A stretch of 64,000 nucleotides of DNA from Rhipicephalus microplus (taxonomy: Eukaryota; Arthropoda; Arachnida; Ixodida; Ixodidae). The position numbers and the translations under genes were made by a program. Positions 22,073 to 32,280 of the stretch are shown piece after piece. The stretch lies in NCBI RefSeq assembly GCF_043290135.1, contig NC_134710.1:320128616-320192615 (forward strand). Reading direction: 5' to 3'. The first letter of the stretch is position 1, and each line of letters begins with the position of its first letter. The notes beneath the pieces were generated by a model. That model ran no database searches and was not told the DNA's origin. It was given only the letters and a program-made list of their open reading frames with translations.

Positions 22073-22797
22073 TGTCATGATATGCGCGGTAGGTTCATCT
22101 GGTGCGCGATGTTTGTGAGTTTGTGCTGTGCCGTATGCCGACGAAGATGACGATGAGACAAGGAAAAGGCGGAATCGTGTCGTCAAAGTCAAGCCAAGCC
22201 ATGGGGAGAGGGAAGAAGAAGACGATGACGGGGCGTTCGAGAAGAAGGATCGGAACGAAACAGTGGCAGGCTGAAGCGCTCGTCGGGTAGTGGTCCCGAA
22301 GCCTACCTGTGCCTGTGGTCCGCACGAGCCTGGCTCCCTTCTACCGTGTGATCCAGCAGCCGGCGCCGGTCCGTTGTACTCGGATCCGGGCGGTTTCCAG
22401 ACCTGGGCCTACTACTGGCTGTCCGGGACGTGCTTGCCACACATCGACTCTGCCTCACGCTCCGCTCCGACCATGCCTGAGGCATCGCTGATGTCGGCGT
22501 AAGACGCAACGCAACGCATCGACTCATCTGCCTTCGACGTCACACGGTGAAGTGTTTCAAACCTTGTGTAGTGCAGTGGGGGACTACGCTAAGCGTCAGA
22601 CCTTGTCTTTCGAGAACGTGTGTCGTGCTCGTACTAAAGGCAGTTCTTCGCTGTTGCCTTGTAACACGCCAAGCTTCTTTATCGTTTTTTTCTTTTTTCG
22701 TGGCATTAAAGCCTTATAACTCAAGTTGCAAATGTCTTCGTCAGTCTCGACAACGATTATTTAAGTTGCCGTGATTGCCCGAACCTTATCCTTCACA
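22073..22797 (+). repeat. Gmr1-like element 5' LTR
   Basis: 725 bases. ATTAAA at 22705-22710 is a poly(A) signal candidate 87 bases before the LTR end. No clear TATA box was recognised. The 70-residue ORFs on both strands are repeated in both LTRs, but nothing suggests that they code. Confidence 0.95.
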
Positions 22798-22799
22798 AT

Positions 22800-22817
22800 T
22801 GGCGTCCGCGCGACAGG
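22800..22817 (+). promoter_or_regulatory. Gmr1-like element primer-binding-site candidate
   Basis: TGGCGTCCGCGCGACAGG begins two bases after the LTR. Primer sites often begin TGG, the complement of tRNA CCA. It differs from the TGGTGGA motif of Gypsy-1, -3 and -4. The primer tRNA is not identified. Confidence 0.5.
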
Positions 22818-22855
22818 ACGAAGCCGTTTGCACTGGGTTGAAATCTATAGGGAAG

Positions 22856-25800
22856 ATGAGTGAGCAAGAGCTTATAACGCTAGCGGAACGCATGGGGCTT
22901 CAAGGAGCCGAGCTAAAGACGTGGGTAGACGCGCGGTTAGAGCGGGCTCATGAGGAATCTGTGCAAGCGCGTGAAGAGCGTTCCGCGGAAAGGCAGGCGG
23001 CGAAGGAACGTTTGGAGATAGAAAAGAGAACTCTTCAACTGCGAATTCGACTAGCTGAGGTTCAAGGTAGCCGAGAGCCAACAGCGCGGGACCGCGAACC
23101 TGAGAGGAGTCAAAGCCGCCCGTGCTTGATCAATCCTCACAACCTGATCCCAGTGTTTGACGAGGGGCGTGACGATCTCGATGCGTATCTCAAGAGGTTC
23201 GAACGCGTAGCAGTTGGTCAAGAGTGGCCTGAGGAGAAGTGGGCGACAGCGCTTAGTTTATGCCTCAGTGGGGAAGCATTGAAAGTCTTCGGTCGTCTGT
23301 CGCCAGAAGGCTCAATGGATTACCAGAGTACGAAAGTGGCCTTGCTCCAGAGGTTTCGTTTCACAGCCGAAGGCTATCGCGAAAAGTTTCGGCAAAGCAA
23401 GCCTGAAGACGGCGAAACTGGTAAACAGTACGCCACGAGATTACAGAGTTACTTCGATAGATGGCTGGAAATGTCGGAAACGGACGAGGACTTTGCATCC
23501 GTGCGCGACCTCATTGTAGCTGAGCAGTTTCTGAATAACTGCCACGATCGCCTGGCACTTTTTCTAAGGGAGAAGAAATGCAGGACGGTAAAAGAAATGG
23601 CAGAAGCAGCTGATACCTTCTTGGAAGCCCAGCGGCAAACAAACTTGTTGGTATTTCGTACCAAGTCTGCAAACAACATTCCCAAGGAGCAAGAAGGATT
23701 TACTTATACCCAGCCTCCTCTTAGATGTTTCGTCTGTGATCGACCCGGCCACAGAGCATCTGATTGCCGCACGAAACCCCAACGAGTCTTCTGTGGGCAC
23801 TGTCGGAAGCCCGGCCACGATGCAAGAGCATGCCCAAGCAACGGCGGGTCAAAGAAAATGACATCTTGCATCGTGTCTACTGACCAGAAGTCCGAGACGC
23901 CCCGATGTGCCGATGATTCATCACAAGATGAATATGTTGCTAGTGCACTCCGAACGCGCACCGCAACAGCTACACGAAACTTGCCGGTGTTACAGGGAGA
24001 AGTGTTTGGACATACTGTATCAGTCTTGAGGGATACTGGAAGCAACACCCTGGTCGTGCGACGTTCCCTCGTTCCCGATGATGCGCTGACGGGTACTACC
24101 GCCACTATTTTATTGGCCGATGGTAGTTGCATCGAGGTACCGGAAGCAGAAGTACGGATTCTATCGCCTTATTTCACCGGAAATGCGATAGTCAAATGCA
24201 TGACGTCGCCACTTTACGATGTCATCGTAGGAAATGTTCCCGGCGCCCGTGACGCTAATGACCCCGACTCAACGTGGAAGGAGTCAGCGAGCCTGAAGTC
24301 GGAAACTAATCAGGCATTGAATTCTGAAGAGAAATCCAAGGATGGATGCGGGACGAAGAGCACAGTCATGGTTGGTGTTTCAAGCAAAGGACATCGCCGG
24401 AAGCTCACGACTGCTAAATTTGGAAACTTAGAGGTGACACAGGAGTCATTTCGCCAAAAACAAGAGGAAGACCGGTCGCTGGATGTTTGTAGGGCGAGAG
24501 TCGACACCCTCATCCGCGGTAAAGGAGCCACATACCACTCATTTATGTTCGAGAAAGGAATCTTGTACCGCGTTTACCACTTGACTCCGGGTAAATCAGT
24601 TCAACAAGCGGTGGTTCCAAAGGCGTTGCGTGTCCATGTGTTGCACTTGGCACATGAATCACCGATATCTGGTCACCAGGGTATCAAGAAGACGAAGGAC
24701 CGAGTTTTGGAGTCGTTTTATTGGCCCGGTGTACAGGAGGAGGTAAGAAGATTCGTAAAATCATGCGACGCATGCCAAAGGACATATCCCAAAGGCAAAG
24801 TAGGCAAGGCGCCTCTTGGACGAATGCCTTTGATTGACACGCCATTCGAACGTGTGGCCGTTGATATCATTGGACCTCTGACGCCGATTTCAAAGAAGGG
24901 TAATCGGTACATTCTTACCCTTGTGGATTTCGCCACTCGGTACCCGGACGCGGTGGCTTTGCCCGCAATTGATTCGGCAACAGTAGCAGATGGACTACTG
25001 GAGATGTTCTCTCGAATAGGATTTCCACGGGAGATCCTCTGTGATCAAGCATCTTGCTTCACGTCAGGCCTGATGGAAGAGGTGAATGCTCTGCTTGCTA
25101 TTCGACATTTGAGCTCGACGCCTTACCACCCGATATGCAATGGCTTGGTCGAAAGGTTCAACGGCACTTTGAAACAGATGTTGCGCAGGTTGTGCCAAGA
25201 GAAGCCGAAGTCATGGGACCGATTTCTTGCGCCTCTGTTATTCGCCTATCGAGAAGTACCTCAGGCCAGTATGGGCTTCTCGCCGTTTGAACTGATCTAC
25301 GGCCGGCACGTCCGAGGACCCCTGGATATATTGAAGGAACTCTGGACAGGGGAAGACCTAGAGGAAGATATCAAGACTACTTACGGATACGTGCTTGATC
25401 TGAGAGAACGTCTTGAACGCACCTTGAAGCTGGCTCAAGAGAATCTCTCCCGAGCTCAACACTCGCAAAAGAAGTATTATGACCGAACCTCCAAAACCCG
25501 ACAGCTCAAAGTTGGTGACCGGGCTCTTATATTGCTCCCAACCAGGGAAAACAAGCTTCTTATGCACTGGAAGGGGCCATTTCCGGTTACAGGAAAAAAG
25601 AATGATCACGACTATTGGTTGGACCTTGGGCACACCACGAAAATGTTTCACATAAACATGCTCAAGCGCTACGAAGAACGTCAACCAGAAGTCACTAGTC
25701 AAGCTTCATCGTTCGTTGTAGTCGAAGAAGGAGAGTCGGATTCACCCCTCCCTACATTTAAAGTAAATGAAGGGAAAGGTATTGAGTCGGTCACACTCGG

Positions 25801-27178
25801 AAGTAATTTAGACGAAGCACAACGCGATGATATGTGCAATCTCTTGGAGGAATTCCGAGACATATTTTCCGAAGTTCCTGGGAAAACGAACCTCCTAGAG
25901 TGCCGGCTAGAGCTTACTACAACAAAACCAATCAGCACGTCACAGTATCCGTTGCCGTTTGCAATGAAGGAAATAGTAGAGAAGGAGGTTCAAGATATGC
26001 TGAAGTTGGGAGTTATTGAACGATCCCATTCGCCGTATAACTCACCCTTGGTCCTGGTTAAGAAACCGGACAACAGCTTTCGCGCGTGCATTGACTTCCG
26101 TCACAAATATGAGGTTCTGGTGTCCGATTCTGAACCCATACCCAGAACTGACATTATGTTTGCTGAAGTCGGCACGAAGTCGGTTTTCTCAAAGTTAGAT
26201 CTTACAAAGGGCTATTGGCAAGTACCCTTAGAGGAAAGTTCTCGTCCGAAAACAGCTTTTTCAACGCAATCTGGACACTACCATTTTCTCTATATGCCTT
26301 TTGGGATTAAGACAGCCTCGGCCATATTCACACGATTGATGAGGACATTACTGCACGGCATTCCAAACACAGTGCATTACATAGACGATGTTCTAATTGC
26401 CACAGCTACGTGGGAGGAGCATCTAGTGACATTGAAACAGTTGTTTCAGAGGATCCGAGAAGCAGGCCTACGGATCAAACCTCAAAAATGTGAGATCGGA
26501 ATGACTTCTGTCATCTTCCTTGGGCATCACCTCAGCGATGGTACAATCCGCCCAGTAGAAAGCACGATAGCGAAGATCGCTAAAGCCCCAAGACCGGAAA
26601 CGAAGAAGCAACTTCGCTCTTTTCTCGGCTTGGCGGGATATTACCGAGACCTCATACCTCACTATGCCCAGAAAGCGAAACCACTGACTGAAATGACAAG
26701 AAAGATGGAAAAGAACAAGTTAGCGTGGAATACCGAAAGAGAAGAGGCATTTGAAACCCTCAAACAAGCTCTAGCATCTACGCCAGTAGTCAAGGCTGTT
26801 GACATAAAGAAACCCTTCGTATTACGTACAGATGCATCTGATAGGTGTATAGGCGCTGTGCTTATGCAGGAACACGAGGGTCTTCTTCACCCGGTGTCAT
26901 ATGCCAGCCGCCAACTTATGCCCCGGGAAGAGAGATACTCTGCAATTGAAAGAGAGTGTTTAGCGTTAGTTTGGGCGATCGCGAAATTTCATATCTTCCT
27001 TTATGGAACCTCCTTCGTCGTTCAGACTGACCATCAACCGCTACGATACCTCTCTCAAGCCAAGCATTTGAACAGCCGGATCTTGCGCTGGAGTCTCGCA
27101 TTGCAAGAGTACACCTTTCGCGTTGAGCATATCAAAGGATCAGAGAACGTAGGTGCTAGCTATACAACATTAAAGTAA
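22856..27178 (+). CDS. Gmr1-like Gag-Pol polyprotein, 1440 residues, PR-IN-RT-RH order
   Basis: The ATG at 22856 is the first one; the frame is open upstream to 22775 but without ATG. Residues about 110-270 resemble a SCAN-like capsid (HNLIPVFDEG, YQSTKVALLQRF). Knuckles CFVCDRPGHRASDC and CGHCRKPGHDARAC lie at 291 and about 314. The protease DTG is at about 393. The integrase has a His/Cys finger near 600-650, then Asp670, Asp730 and Glu766, a D,D(35)E spacing, and a WKGPF module near 905-950. The RT follows with DLTKGYWQVPL and YIDD at 1175-1178, then RNase H with TDASD at 1326, ERECL and TDHQPL. Gag and Pol share one frame with no frameshift or stop, so equal synthesis is expected unless controlled otherwise. 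The last RNase H Asp, usually in an ADxLSR motif, reads Ser (GASYT), and the end is short. Confidence 0.95.
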   Translation: MSEQELITLAERMGLQGAELKTWVDARLERAHEESVQAREERSAERQAAKERLEIEKRTLQLRIRLAEVQGSREPTARDREPERSQSRPCLINPHNLIPVFDEGRDDLDAYLKRFERVAVGQEWPEEKWATALSLCLSGEALKVFGRLSPEGSMDYQSTKVALLQRFRFTAEGYREKFRQSKPEDGETGKQYATRLQSYFDRWLEMSETDEDFASVRDLIVAEQFLNNCHDRLALFLREKKCRTVKEMAEAADTFLEAQRQTNLLVFRTKSANNIPKEQEGFTYTQPPLRCFVCDRPGHRASDCRTKPQRVFCGHCRKPGHDARACPSNGGSKKMTSCIVSTDQKSETPRCADDSSQDEYVASALRTRTATATRNLPVLQGEVFGHTVSVLRDTGSNTLVVRRSLVPDDALTGTTATILLADGSCIEVPEAEVRILSPYFTGNAIVKCMTSPLYDVIVGNVPGARDANDPDSTWKESASLKSETNQALNSEEKSKDGCGTKSTVMVGVSSKGHRRKLTTAKFGNLEVTQESFRQKQEEDRSLDVCRARVDTLIRGKGATYHSFMFEKGILYRVYHLTPGKSVQQAVVPKALRVHVLHLAHESPISGHQGIKKTKDRVLESFYWPGVQEEVRRFVKSCDACQRTYPKGKVGKAPLGRMPLIDTPFERVAVDIIGPLTPISKKGNRYILTLVDFATRYPDAVALPAIDSATVADGLLEMFSRIGFPREILCDQASCFTSGLMEEVNALLAIRHLSSTPYHPICNGLVERFNGTLKQMLRRLCQEKPKSWDRFLAPLLFAYREVPQASMGFSPFELIYGRHVRGPLDILKELWTGEDLEEDIKTTYGYVLDLRERLERTLKLAQENLSRAQHSQKKYYDRTSKTRQLKVGDRALILLPTRENKLLMHWKGPFPVTGKKNDHDYWLDLGHTTKMFHINMLKRYEERQPEVTSQASSFVVVEEGESDSPLPTFKVNEGKGIESVTLGSNLDEAQRDDMCNLLEEFRDIFSEVPGKTNLLECRLELTTTKPISTSQYPLPFAMKEIVEKEVQDMLKLGVIERSHSPYNSPLVLVKKPDNSFRACIDFRHKYEVLVSDSEPIPRTDIMFAEVGTKSVFSKLDLTKGYWQVPLEESSRPKTAFSTQSGHYHFLYMPFGIKTASAIFTRLMRTLLHGIPNTVHYIDDVLIATATWEEHLVTLKQLFQRIREAGLRIKPQKCEIGMTSVIFLGHHLSDGTIRPVESTIAKIAKAPRPETKKQLRSFLGLAGYYRDLIPHYAQKAKPLTEMTRKMEKNKLAWNTEREEAFETLKQALASTPVVKAVDIKKPFVLRTDASDRCIGAVLMQEHEGLLHPVSYASRQLMPREERYSAIERECLALVWAIAKFHIFLYGTSFVVQTDHQPLRYLSQAKHLNSRILRWSLALQEYTFRVEHIKGSENVGASYTTLK

Positions 27179-27318
27179 TAATGTACCATATGCCTAGGGA
27201 CTCTCACATACAGACTATTCTCGTGGTGCAACAGTTCTGTACATTTGTTTGTCGTAAGTCTTGTCTCCCGCGCACTTTGGACAGTTTTTTTTTAAAAAAA
27301 AGAAAAAAAAACTTTTGA

Positions 27319-27331
27319 TAGGGGGGACTTT
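27319..27331 (+). promoter_or_regulatory. Gmr1-like polypurine tract candidate
   Basis: TAGGGGGGACTTT lies directly before the 3' LTR. Such a G-rich tract primes plus-strand synthesis. Confidence 0.55.
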
Positions 27332-28056
27332 TGTCATGATATGCGCGGTAGGTTCATCTGGTGCGCGATGTTTGTGAGTTTGTGCTGTGCCGTATGCCGA
27401 CGAAGATGACGATGAGACAAGGAAAAGGCGGAATCGTGTCGTCAAAGTCAAGCCAAGCCATGGGGAGAGGGAAGAAGAAGACGATGACGGAGCGTTCGAG
27501 AAGAAGGATCGGAACGAAACAGTGGCAGGCTGAAGCGCTCGTCGGGTAGTGGTCCCGAAGCCTACCTGTGCCTGTGGTCCGCACGAGCCTGGCTCCCTTC
27601 TACCGTGTGATCCAGCAGCCGGCGCCGGTCCGTTGTACTCGGATCCGGGCGGTTTCCAGACCTGGGCCTACTACTGGCTGTCCGGGACGTGCTTGCCACA
27701 CATCGACTCTGCCTCACGCTCCGCTCCGACCATGCCTGAGGCATCGCTGATGTCGGCGTAAGACGCAACGCAACGCATCGACTCATCTGCCTTCGACGTC
27801 ACACGGTGAAGTGTTTCAAACCTTGTGTAGTGCAGTGGGGGACTACGCTAAGCGTCAGACCTTGTCTTTCGAGAACGTGTGTCGTGCTCGTACTAAAGGC
27901 AGTTCTTCGCTGTTGCCTTGTAACACGCCAAGCTTCTTTATCGTTTTTTTCTTTTTTCGTGGCATTAAAGCCTTATAACTCAAGTTGCAAATGTCTTCGT
28001 CAGTCTCGACAACGATTATTTAAGTTGCCGTGATTGCCCGAACCTTATCCTTCACA
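27332..28056 (+). repeat. Gmr1-like element 3' LTR
   Basis: 725 bases, identical to the 5' LTR except for one base seen near 27490. Followed by CACAC and then LINE copy C. Confidence 0.95.
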
Positions 28057-28061
28057 CACAC

Positions 28062-28473
28062 GCACTGCATACTGTGTCTACCCCTTCGTATTTGGCCAGG
28101 TATGTCTTGGTTCGCAGTACTCCCGTTCTGGCCTCAAACAGTAGAGAACTACCCCGAGTATTATCATAGATCCTTTCCTTGGCAATTTCCTGCTTAAACG
28201 TTCGATAGACCTCTAGTGCGGACTTCTTAATCATGCCCATTCTCCACATGTCAGTCTCCGTTTCCTTCACTTTCTTCTTAACCGATAGTTCTTTTTGTTT
28301 GGCCACCTGCTGTTTTCTAAGTATTTACCAGTCAACTTCCTCGTTCGCTTCCTCCATTTTGTATCGACATTCTTCATGTACAAGTAGCTGAAAACCTTCC
28401 TAGCCCAACGCTCTTCCCCCATTTCTCTCAATCGCTTCTCAAATTTTATCTTGCTGCTAGCTTCCCTGCCCTC
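28062..28473 (-). mobile_element. LINE copy C, 5' part
   Basis: Continues copy C on the far side of the LTR element: the ORF2 segment ending in TDMWRMGMIKKSAL is open here where copy B has TGA. The copy ends at about 28473, a 5' truncation. Confidence 0.85.
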
Positions 28474-28985
28474 TTATTGTTGGTCGTGAGCGCCACCGCG
28501 CGGAGCTTGTTTAAAACTGAAGGCAAGCCAACTCCGCTGGGAGCGCGAGCCATTCCTCAGGCATCTTTTTAGAGGAGGCGTTGGCTAAAGTTATCACTGC
28601 ACCGTGGTTCTTAAAAATACAAAAATATACACCAAAGCAGTGTTTATCACTTCTGAATAAATAAATAAAAAGATCAGATCACTACGTAGACGATGCATGA
28701 CAGTCAACGTACATAATCGAGTTCACTTTTTGCCAGCATGCTTCGCGGTAGAGTGAGCAAAAGTACTTAGTATTTCGCAGTACATGTAAAGCAGTTTTTT
28801 TATCACTTTAATGGAGAGCACTGTTGTAACACCTTTCAGACGTAGCCCAAGTTTGATGCTTCTGCGTAAGAATATTTAGAGAAAACAAGAAGTTTCATTG
28901 CTCTGTCTACAATGTCTTGCATTGAATTAGCCCCTGACAACGTGTCCCTGACACATCCCGGTAGGTTTATATTTCGATACATAAT
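28474..28985. other. Unassigned spacer
   Basis: No gene, repeat or domain recognised. Confidence 0.3.
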
Positions 28986-28989
28986 TCCA

Positions 28990-29116
28990 TTAGTGGCATA
29001 TCGGATGGACGGACGGACGCTTCGCCCCATTCATGATCATTCCATCCGTGGATATGTTGTGATCGCAGCAAGTCCTTGGCTTTCGTCCATCCATGCTTCC
29101 GTCCGTCCGTCCATTC

Positions 29117-29210
<94 letters not shown>

Positions 29211-29240
29211 ACATCCGTTCGTCCGTTCGTCCGTCCGTCA
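28990..29240 (-). repeat. Dispersed repeat with (CTGT)n array
   Basis: A (CTGT)n microsatellite of about 94 bases, 29117-29210, is flanked by TCCG/TCCA-rich sequence. The minus strand of 28996-29080 resembles 38040-38110 (GATCACA, CATAT, GGAATGAAT, GATGAGTGGGGCGAAGCGTCC-like order), so the two loci are inverted members of one family. Confidence 0.6.
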
Positions 29241-29429
29241 AACGGCGTAAACAATACGAAATCGTAAACAAAAATGAACGGATGCTAGCTAAGAGCGTCC
29301 GCTTTATAACGGGGTGGTGACACGTATAACACCAGGCTCGCAAGAAAAGAATATGAAAACTTTCTTTTTATGTTGGCCTAATGCTTTATGTACTACGATT
29401 AAATCGGTCTCACTATAACAAAAAAAATA

Positions 29430-30960
29430 TATTTATGTTCCATTTCCCTGCCTCTTCAGGCAGAATGACCTCATTTTCCCACTATTTTTGTCCTTCATCT
29501 CTACTTTTCTGCCACCAATACTTTACCCGTCTCTTAGTTGCTTCAATCGCGGACGTGTTCCGCTTTCCATGTTCGTCCCTAAAACCCAAAGCCTCATGTA
29601 GGCTTGTACCCACACGTGTATATCTAGGTGGATATCACCACATTCAATCATAACATGTTCCATCGTTTATTTAGCTCCCTTACAGCATGTGCACTGTACT
29701 TCTTCATTGAATCTCGCTTTATAGTTACGCGTTCTAAGGCAGCCCGATCTCACTTCGAACAGTAAAGCGCTTCCCCTGAGTTATCTTAAATTTCTCCCAC
29801 CTTATTTTGTTCTTACCCTTTCGGTAGTTACTGGGAGCCCACTTCTTTTCCATCGCTGTCATCCAATAAATCGTCTCCGGCTCTCTGACTTTTCTCTTAA
29901 TTAATGCTACTTGTTGCCATATCGCCTACATTGCCAGCCGTATATTTACTGTTGAGCCTCCTATAGCTCTTTTTCTCCACTTTGTGTCCACGCTCTTCCT
30001 ATACAAACACCTGAACACTTACCCTACCTATCTACTCTCCTTCATATTCCTAAGCCTCTGTTCAAAAGTCATTTTGCTCTGAGCTTCCCTTACTTCAAGG
30101 CCTGTCCATTCCATACCCCCCCTCTCCCCTTACAGCCTCAATCGTCGTCTTCTGATCATTGAACACCATCAATCCACACTTTGTTGCACTAAATTCTGGT
30201 CCTAGAGTCCCGCCTTCCCTTCTGCATATATTTGCCAGCCGCTGTATATCGTCTTGGCTGTCCGCAAATGGGATAATACTGTATGCATAAAATAGACCTG
30301 CAAGCTTCTGTTGAACCATCGCGCCAGCCTGTTTGTGTGACAGATGAAACCTAATGTTCCTACCTAGTACTTTCTAGCGATTTTTCCATCCTCACCATGA
30401 ACAGCATGGATAACAGTGGGGACGGGACATCCCTGTTTCAGCTCCTTGTTAATTTAAATTCTGTCATTGCTACTTATTCCTTCCCATTCTATGCAAACTG
30501 TATTTTCTCGGTATACCTCTTTCAAAAGCTGCATGCAGTCGTCACCACTTCCTTTGATATGTCCACAAAATTTCCTAATTAATGTTTTCATACGCCCCGG
30601 TGATGTCCAAATAAGCTACGTGTAAGGTCCTGTTTTATATTTTAGATATTTCTATACGCTGATCGAGTAAGAGCAAACAGGTTATCATCTGAGCGCCTGT
30701 CGATTTGGAATACATTCTGAAGTTCTCCCAAAATATCATTTTGCTCTGCCCACGTTTATATATTTAATTTTACTGCCTGCATCGCCAACCTGTATAGCAC
30801 AGATGCAAAGCGGTCTATACGAGCGGATGTTAACCTTTTCTCCCTTGCTTTATACATTAGGTTCATTCTACAAGTTTCCGCCAAGTGTATGGTATTTTCT
30901 TCTCCTGTAAGCACTTTTCTACGGACTACAGCAGTGCTTCTTAGTCAGTGCTATGTCATA
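29430..30960 (-). pseudogene. Old CR1-like LINE ORF2 remnant
   Basis: The minus strand carries degenerate RT text near 30170-30300 (PFADSQDDIQRLANICRREG, FSATKCGLMVFND), with the catalytic YADD decayed to YAYS. Toward lower coordinates come pieces resembling the C-terminal Cys motif of LINE A-C (CTCCKGAK). Frames break every few tens of codons. It is much older than LINE A-C. Confidence 0.65.
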
Positions 30961-31008
30961 GTCCTATACAAAACTGTACGAAAACCTCTAACGCTATCTA
31001 GCGATATT

Positions 31009-31250
31009 GCCCCACCGCGGTGGTCTAGTGGCTAAGGTACTCGGCTGCTGACCCGCAGGGCGCAGGTTCGAATCTCGGCTGCGGCGGCAGCTTTTCCGAT
31101 GGAGGTGGAAATGTTGTAGGCCCGTGTGCTCAAATTTGGGTGCACGTTAAAGAACCCCAGGTGGTCTAAATTTCCGGAGCCCTCCACTACGGCGTCTTTC
31201 ATAATCATATAGTGGTTTTGGGACGTTAAACTCCACATATCAATCAATCA
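31009..31250 (+). mobile_element. tRNA-derived SINE, Ruka-like, full length
   Basis: A tRNA-like head holds an A box around TGGTCTAGTGGCTAAGG (31021-31037) and a B box GGTTCGAATC (31065-31074), which form an internal RNA polymerase III promoter. A conserved body (GTGCACGTTAAAGAACCCC) and an (ATCA)n tail follow. A perfect 13-base duplication, ATCTAGCGATATT, flanks it at 30996-31008 and 31251-31263. The name rests on resemblance to the tick SINE Ruka. Confidence 0.9.
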
Positions 31251-31263
31251 ATCTAGCGATATT

Positions 31264-32280
31264 ATTTTCAATGACACACACACACACACAACGCCATCTA
31301 TTGTGTAATTCATAAACTAGACGTGGCTACACACTATCACTAGAGGAGACTACATACTATTGCTACTACACTCTACTACTACTATAGAGGAGAGAACGAT
31401 CCACAGCCTAAGGAGCTTCGCCCCTAAAAATCCGAAGGCGTGCGCTGTATCACAAGGCGCGCCGCTTTGACGAAATGACGGTCAGGCTGTGACCTACCGC
31501 CGCATTACGGGCCCTCTGCACAGCCCGAAAGTTGTGACTGTATGTCCGGACGCCTCAGAGTAGAGGCCCATGCTGGCTGATGCTGTATCAGTCACACATA
31601 CCGAAAGGCACCCCCAAAGCACGTGGTGGGAGGTGGCTAAACCACCACATTTCGTACAAGAGTATAGTTAAGCAAGCATTAGGATAAAGCTCGTGGAAAA
31701 AGACAGGGTTAGGATACGTTTGCGCTCTATTTAACTTTCTATCTGGAGGTGAAAAAACCTCTCCTGTTCATAGCGAAGTTCTGGGTATACAGTTTTCCGC
31801 CGTTCAAATGGCACTAGTACCAGATGTTCTTCGACTTAAAATTACGCGACTGCTGTCATGGCCACGCCCACTCGAACTCGCAACAGATATCTCCTTCAAC
31901 AGAACCCGATACTCAATGAACTCGCAAGATTATCACAATGCACCACGAACCATTCAATTTAATACGGTCGCATATACAGTAGTGAGCAGTTTATTGTCTA
32001 AATTCGGCCTCGAATATTCAATACGAGCCGAGACGGTTTCGCGTGAATGATTCAATTCACATCACCTTGCTCGTGACGGGTCCGGTGATATATCCCACCA
32101 CGCTCACGGGGCATCACTACTTGAGTTCCACGCTGACAAATAAAATACCCAGATCTACGGTCGCTCGTGAAGAAAGCATACGCACACCAGCAGCTGAAAA
32201 GCAGAACGGATTCACATTCGAAATATACGCCGAATCTTAATACACGATATCAAACAGACAGCGCACTGCACGAAGAGTTT
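31264..32280. other. Unassigned region with (CA)n
   Basis: A short (CA)n lies near 31274-31290. GGAGCTTCGCCCCTAAAAA near 31409 recurs near 44848 and may mark the end of a dispersed element. No gene is seen. Confidence 0.35.

Larger units (their letters stand above)
22073..28056 (+). mobile_element. Gmr1-like LTR retrotransposon with integrase before reverse transcriptase, 6.0 kb
   Basis: Two 725-base LTRs, TGTCATG to CTTCACA, bracket one long reading frame. The duplication CACAC flanks it at 22068-22072 and 28057-28061. Comparing the LTRs by eye I find one substitution (G/A near 22231 and 27490), so insertion was very recent. The polyprotein order is capsid, knuckles, PR, IN, RT, RNase H. 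Ty3/Gypsy elements normally have IN last; the Gmr1-like group is the known exception. The RT and RNase H motifs are Gypsy-like, so this is not a copia element. It sits inside LINE copy C. Confidence 0.95.

Noticed and set aside
22102..22527. 60-75 residue ORFs on both strands, repeated at 27361-27786
   Set aside because: They lie inside the two LTRs and are duplicated only because the LTRs are; no domain or codon pattern supports coding.
22073..28056. Classification as a Ty1/copia element on the basis of IN-before-RT order
   Set aside because: The RT (GYWQVPL, YIDD), RNase H (TDHQPL) and GPF integrase module are Ty3/Gypsy-like, and the 5-base duplication fits either.
29117..29210. CRISPR-like or satellite array
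   Set aside because: The unit is four bases with no spacers; it is a simple microsatellite.
29076..29343. Overlapping ORFs with Cys-Leu-Ser-Val or Thr-Asp-Arg-Gln repeats
   Set aside because: Direct translation of the (CTGT)n microsatellite in several frames.
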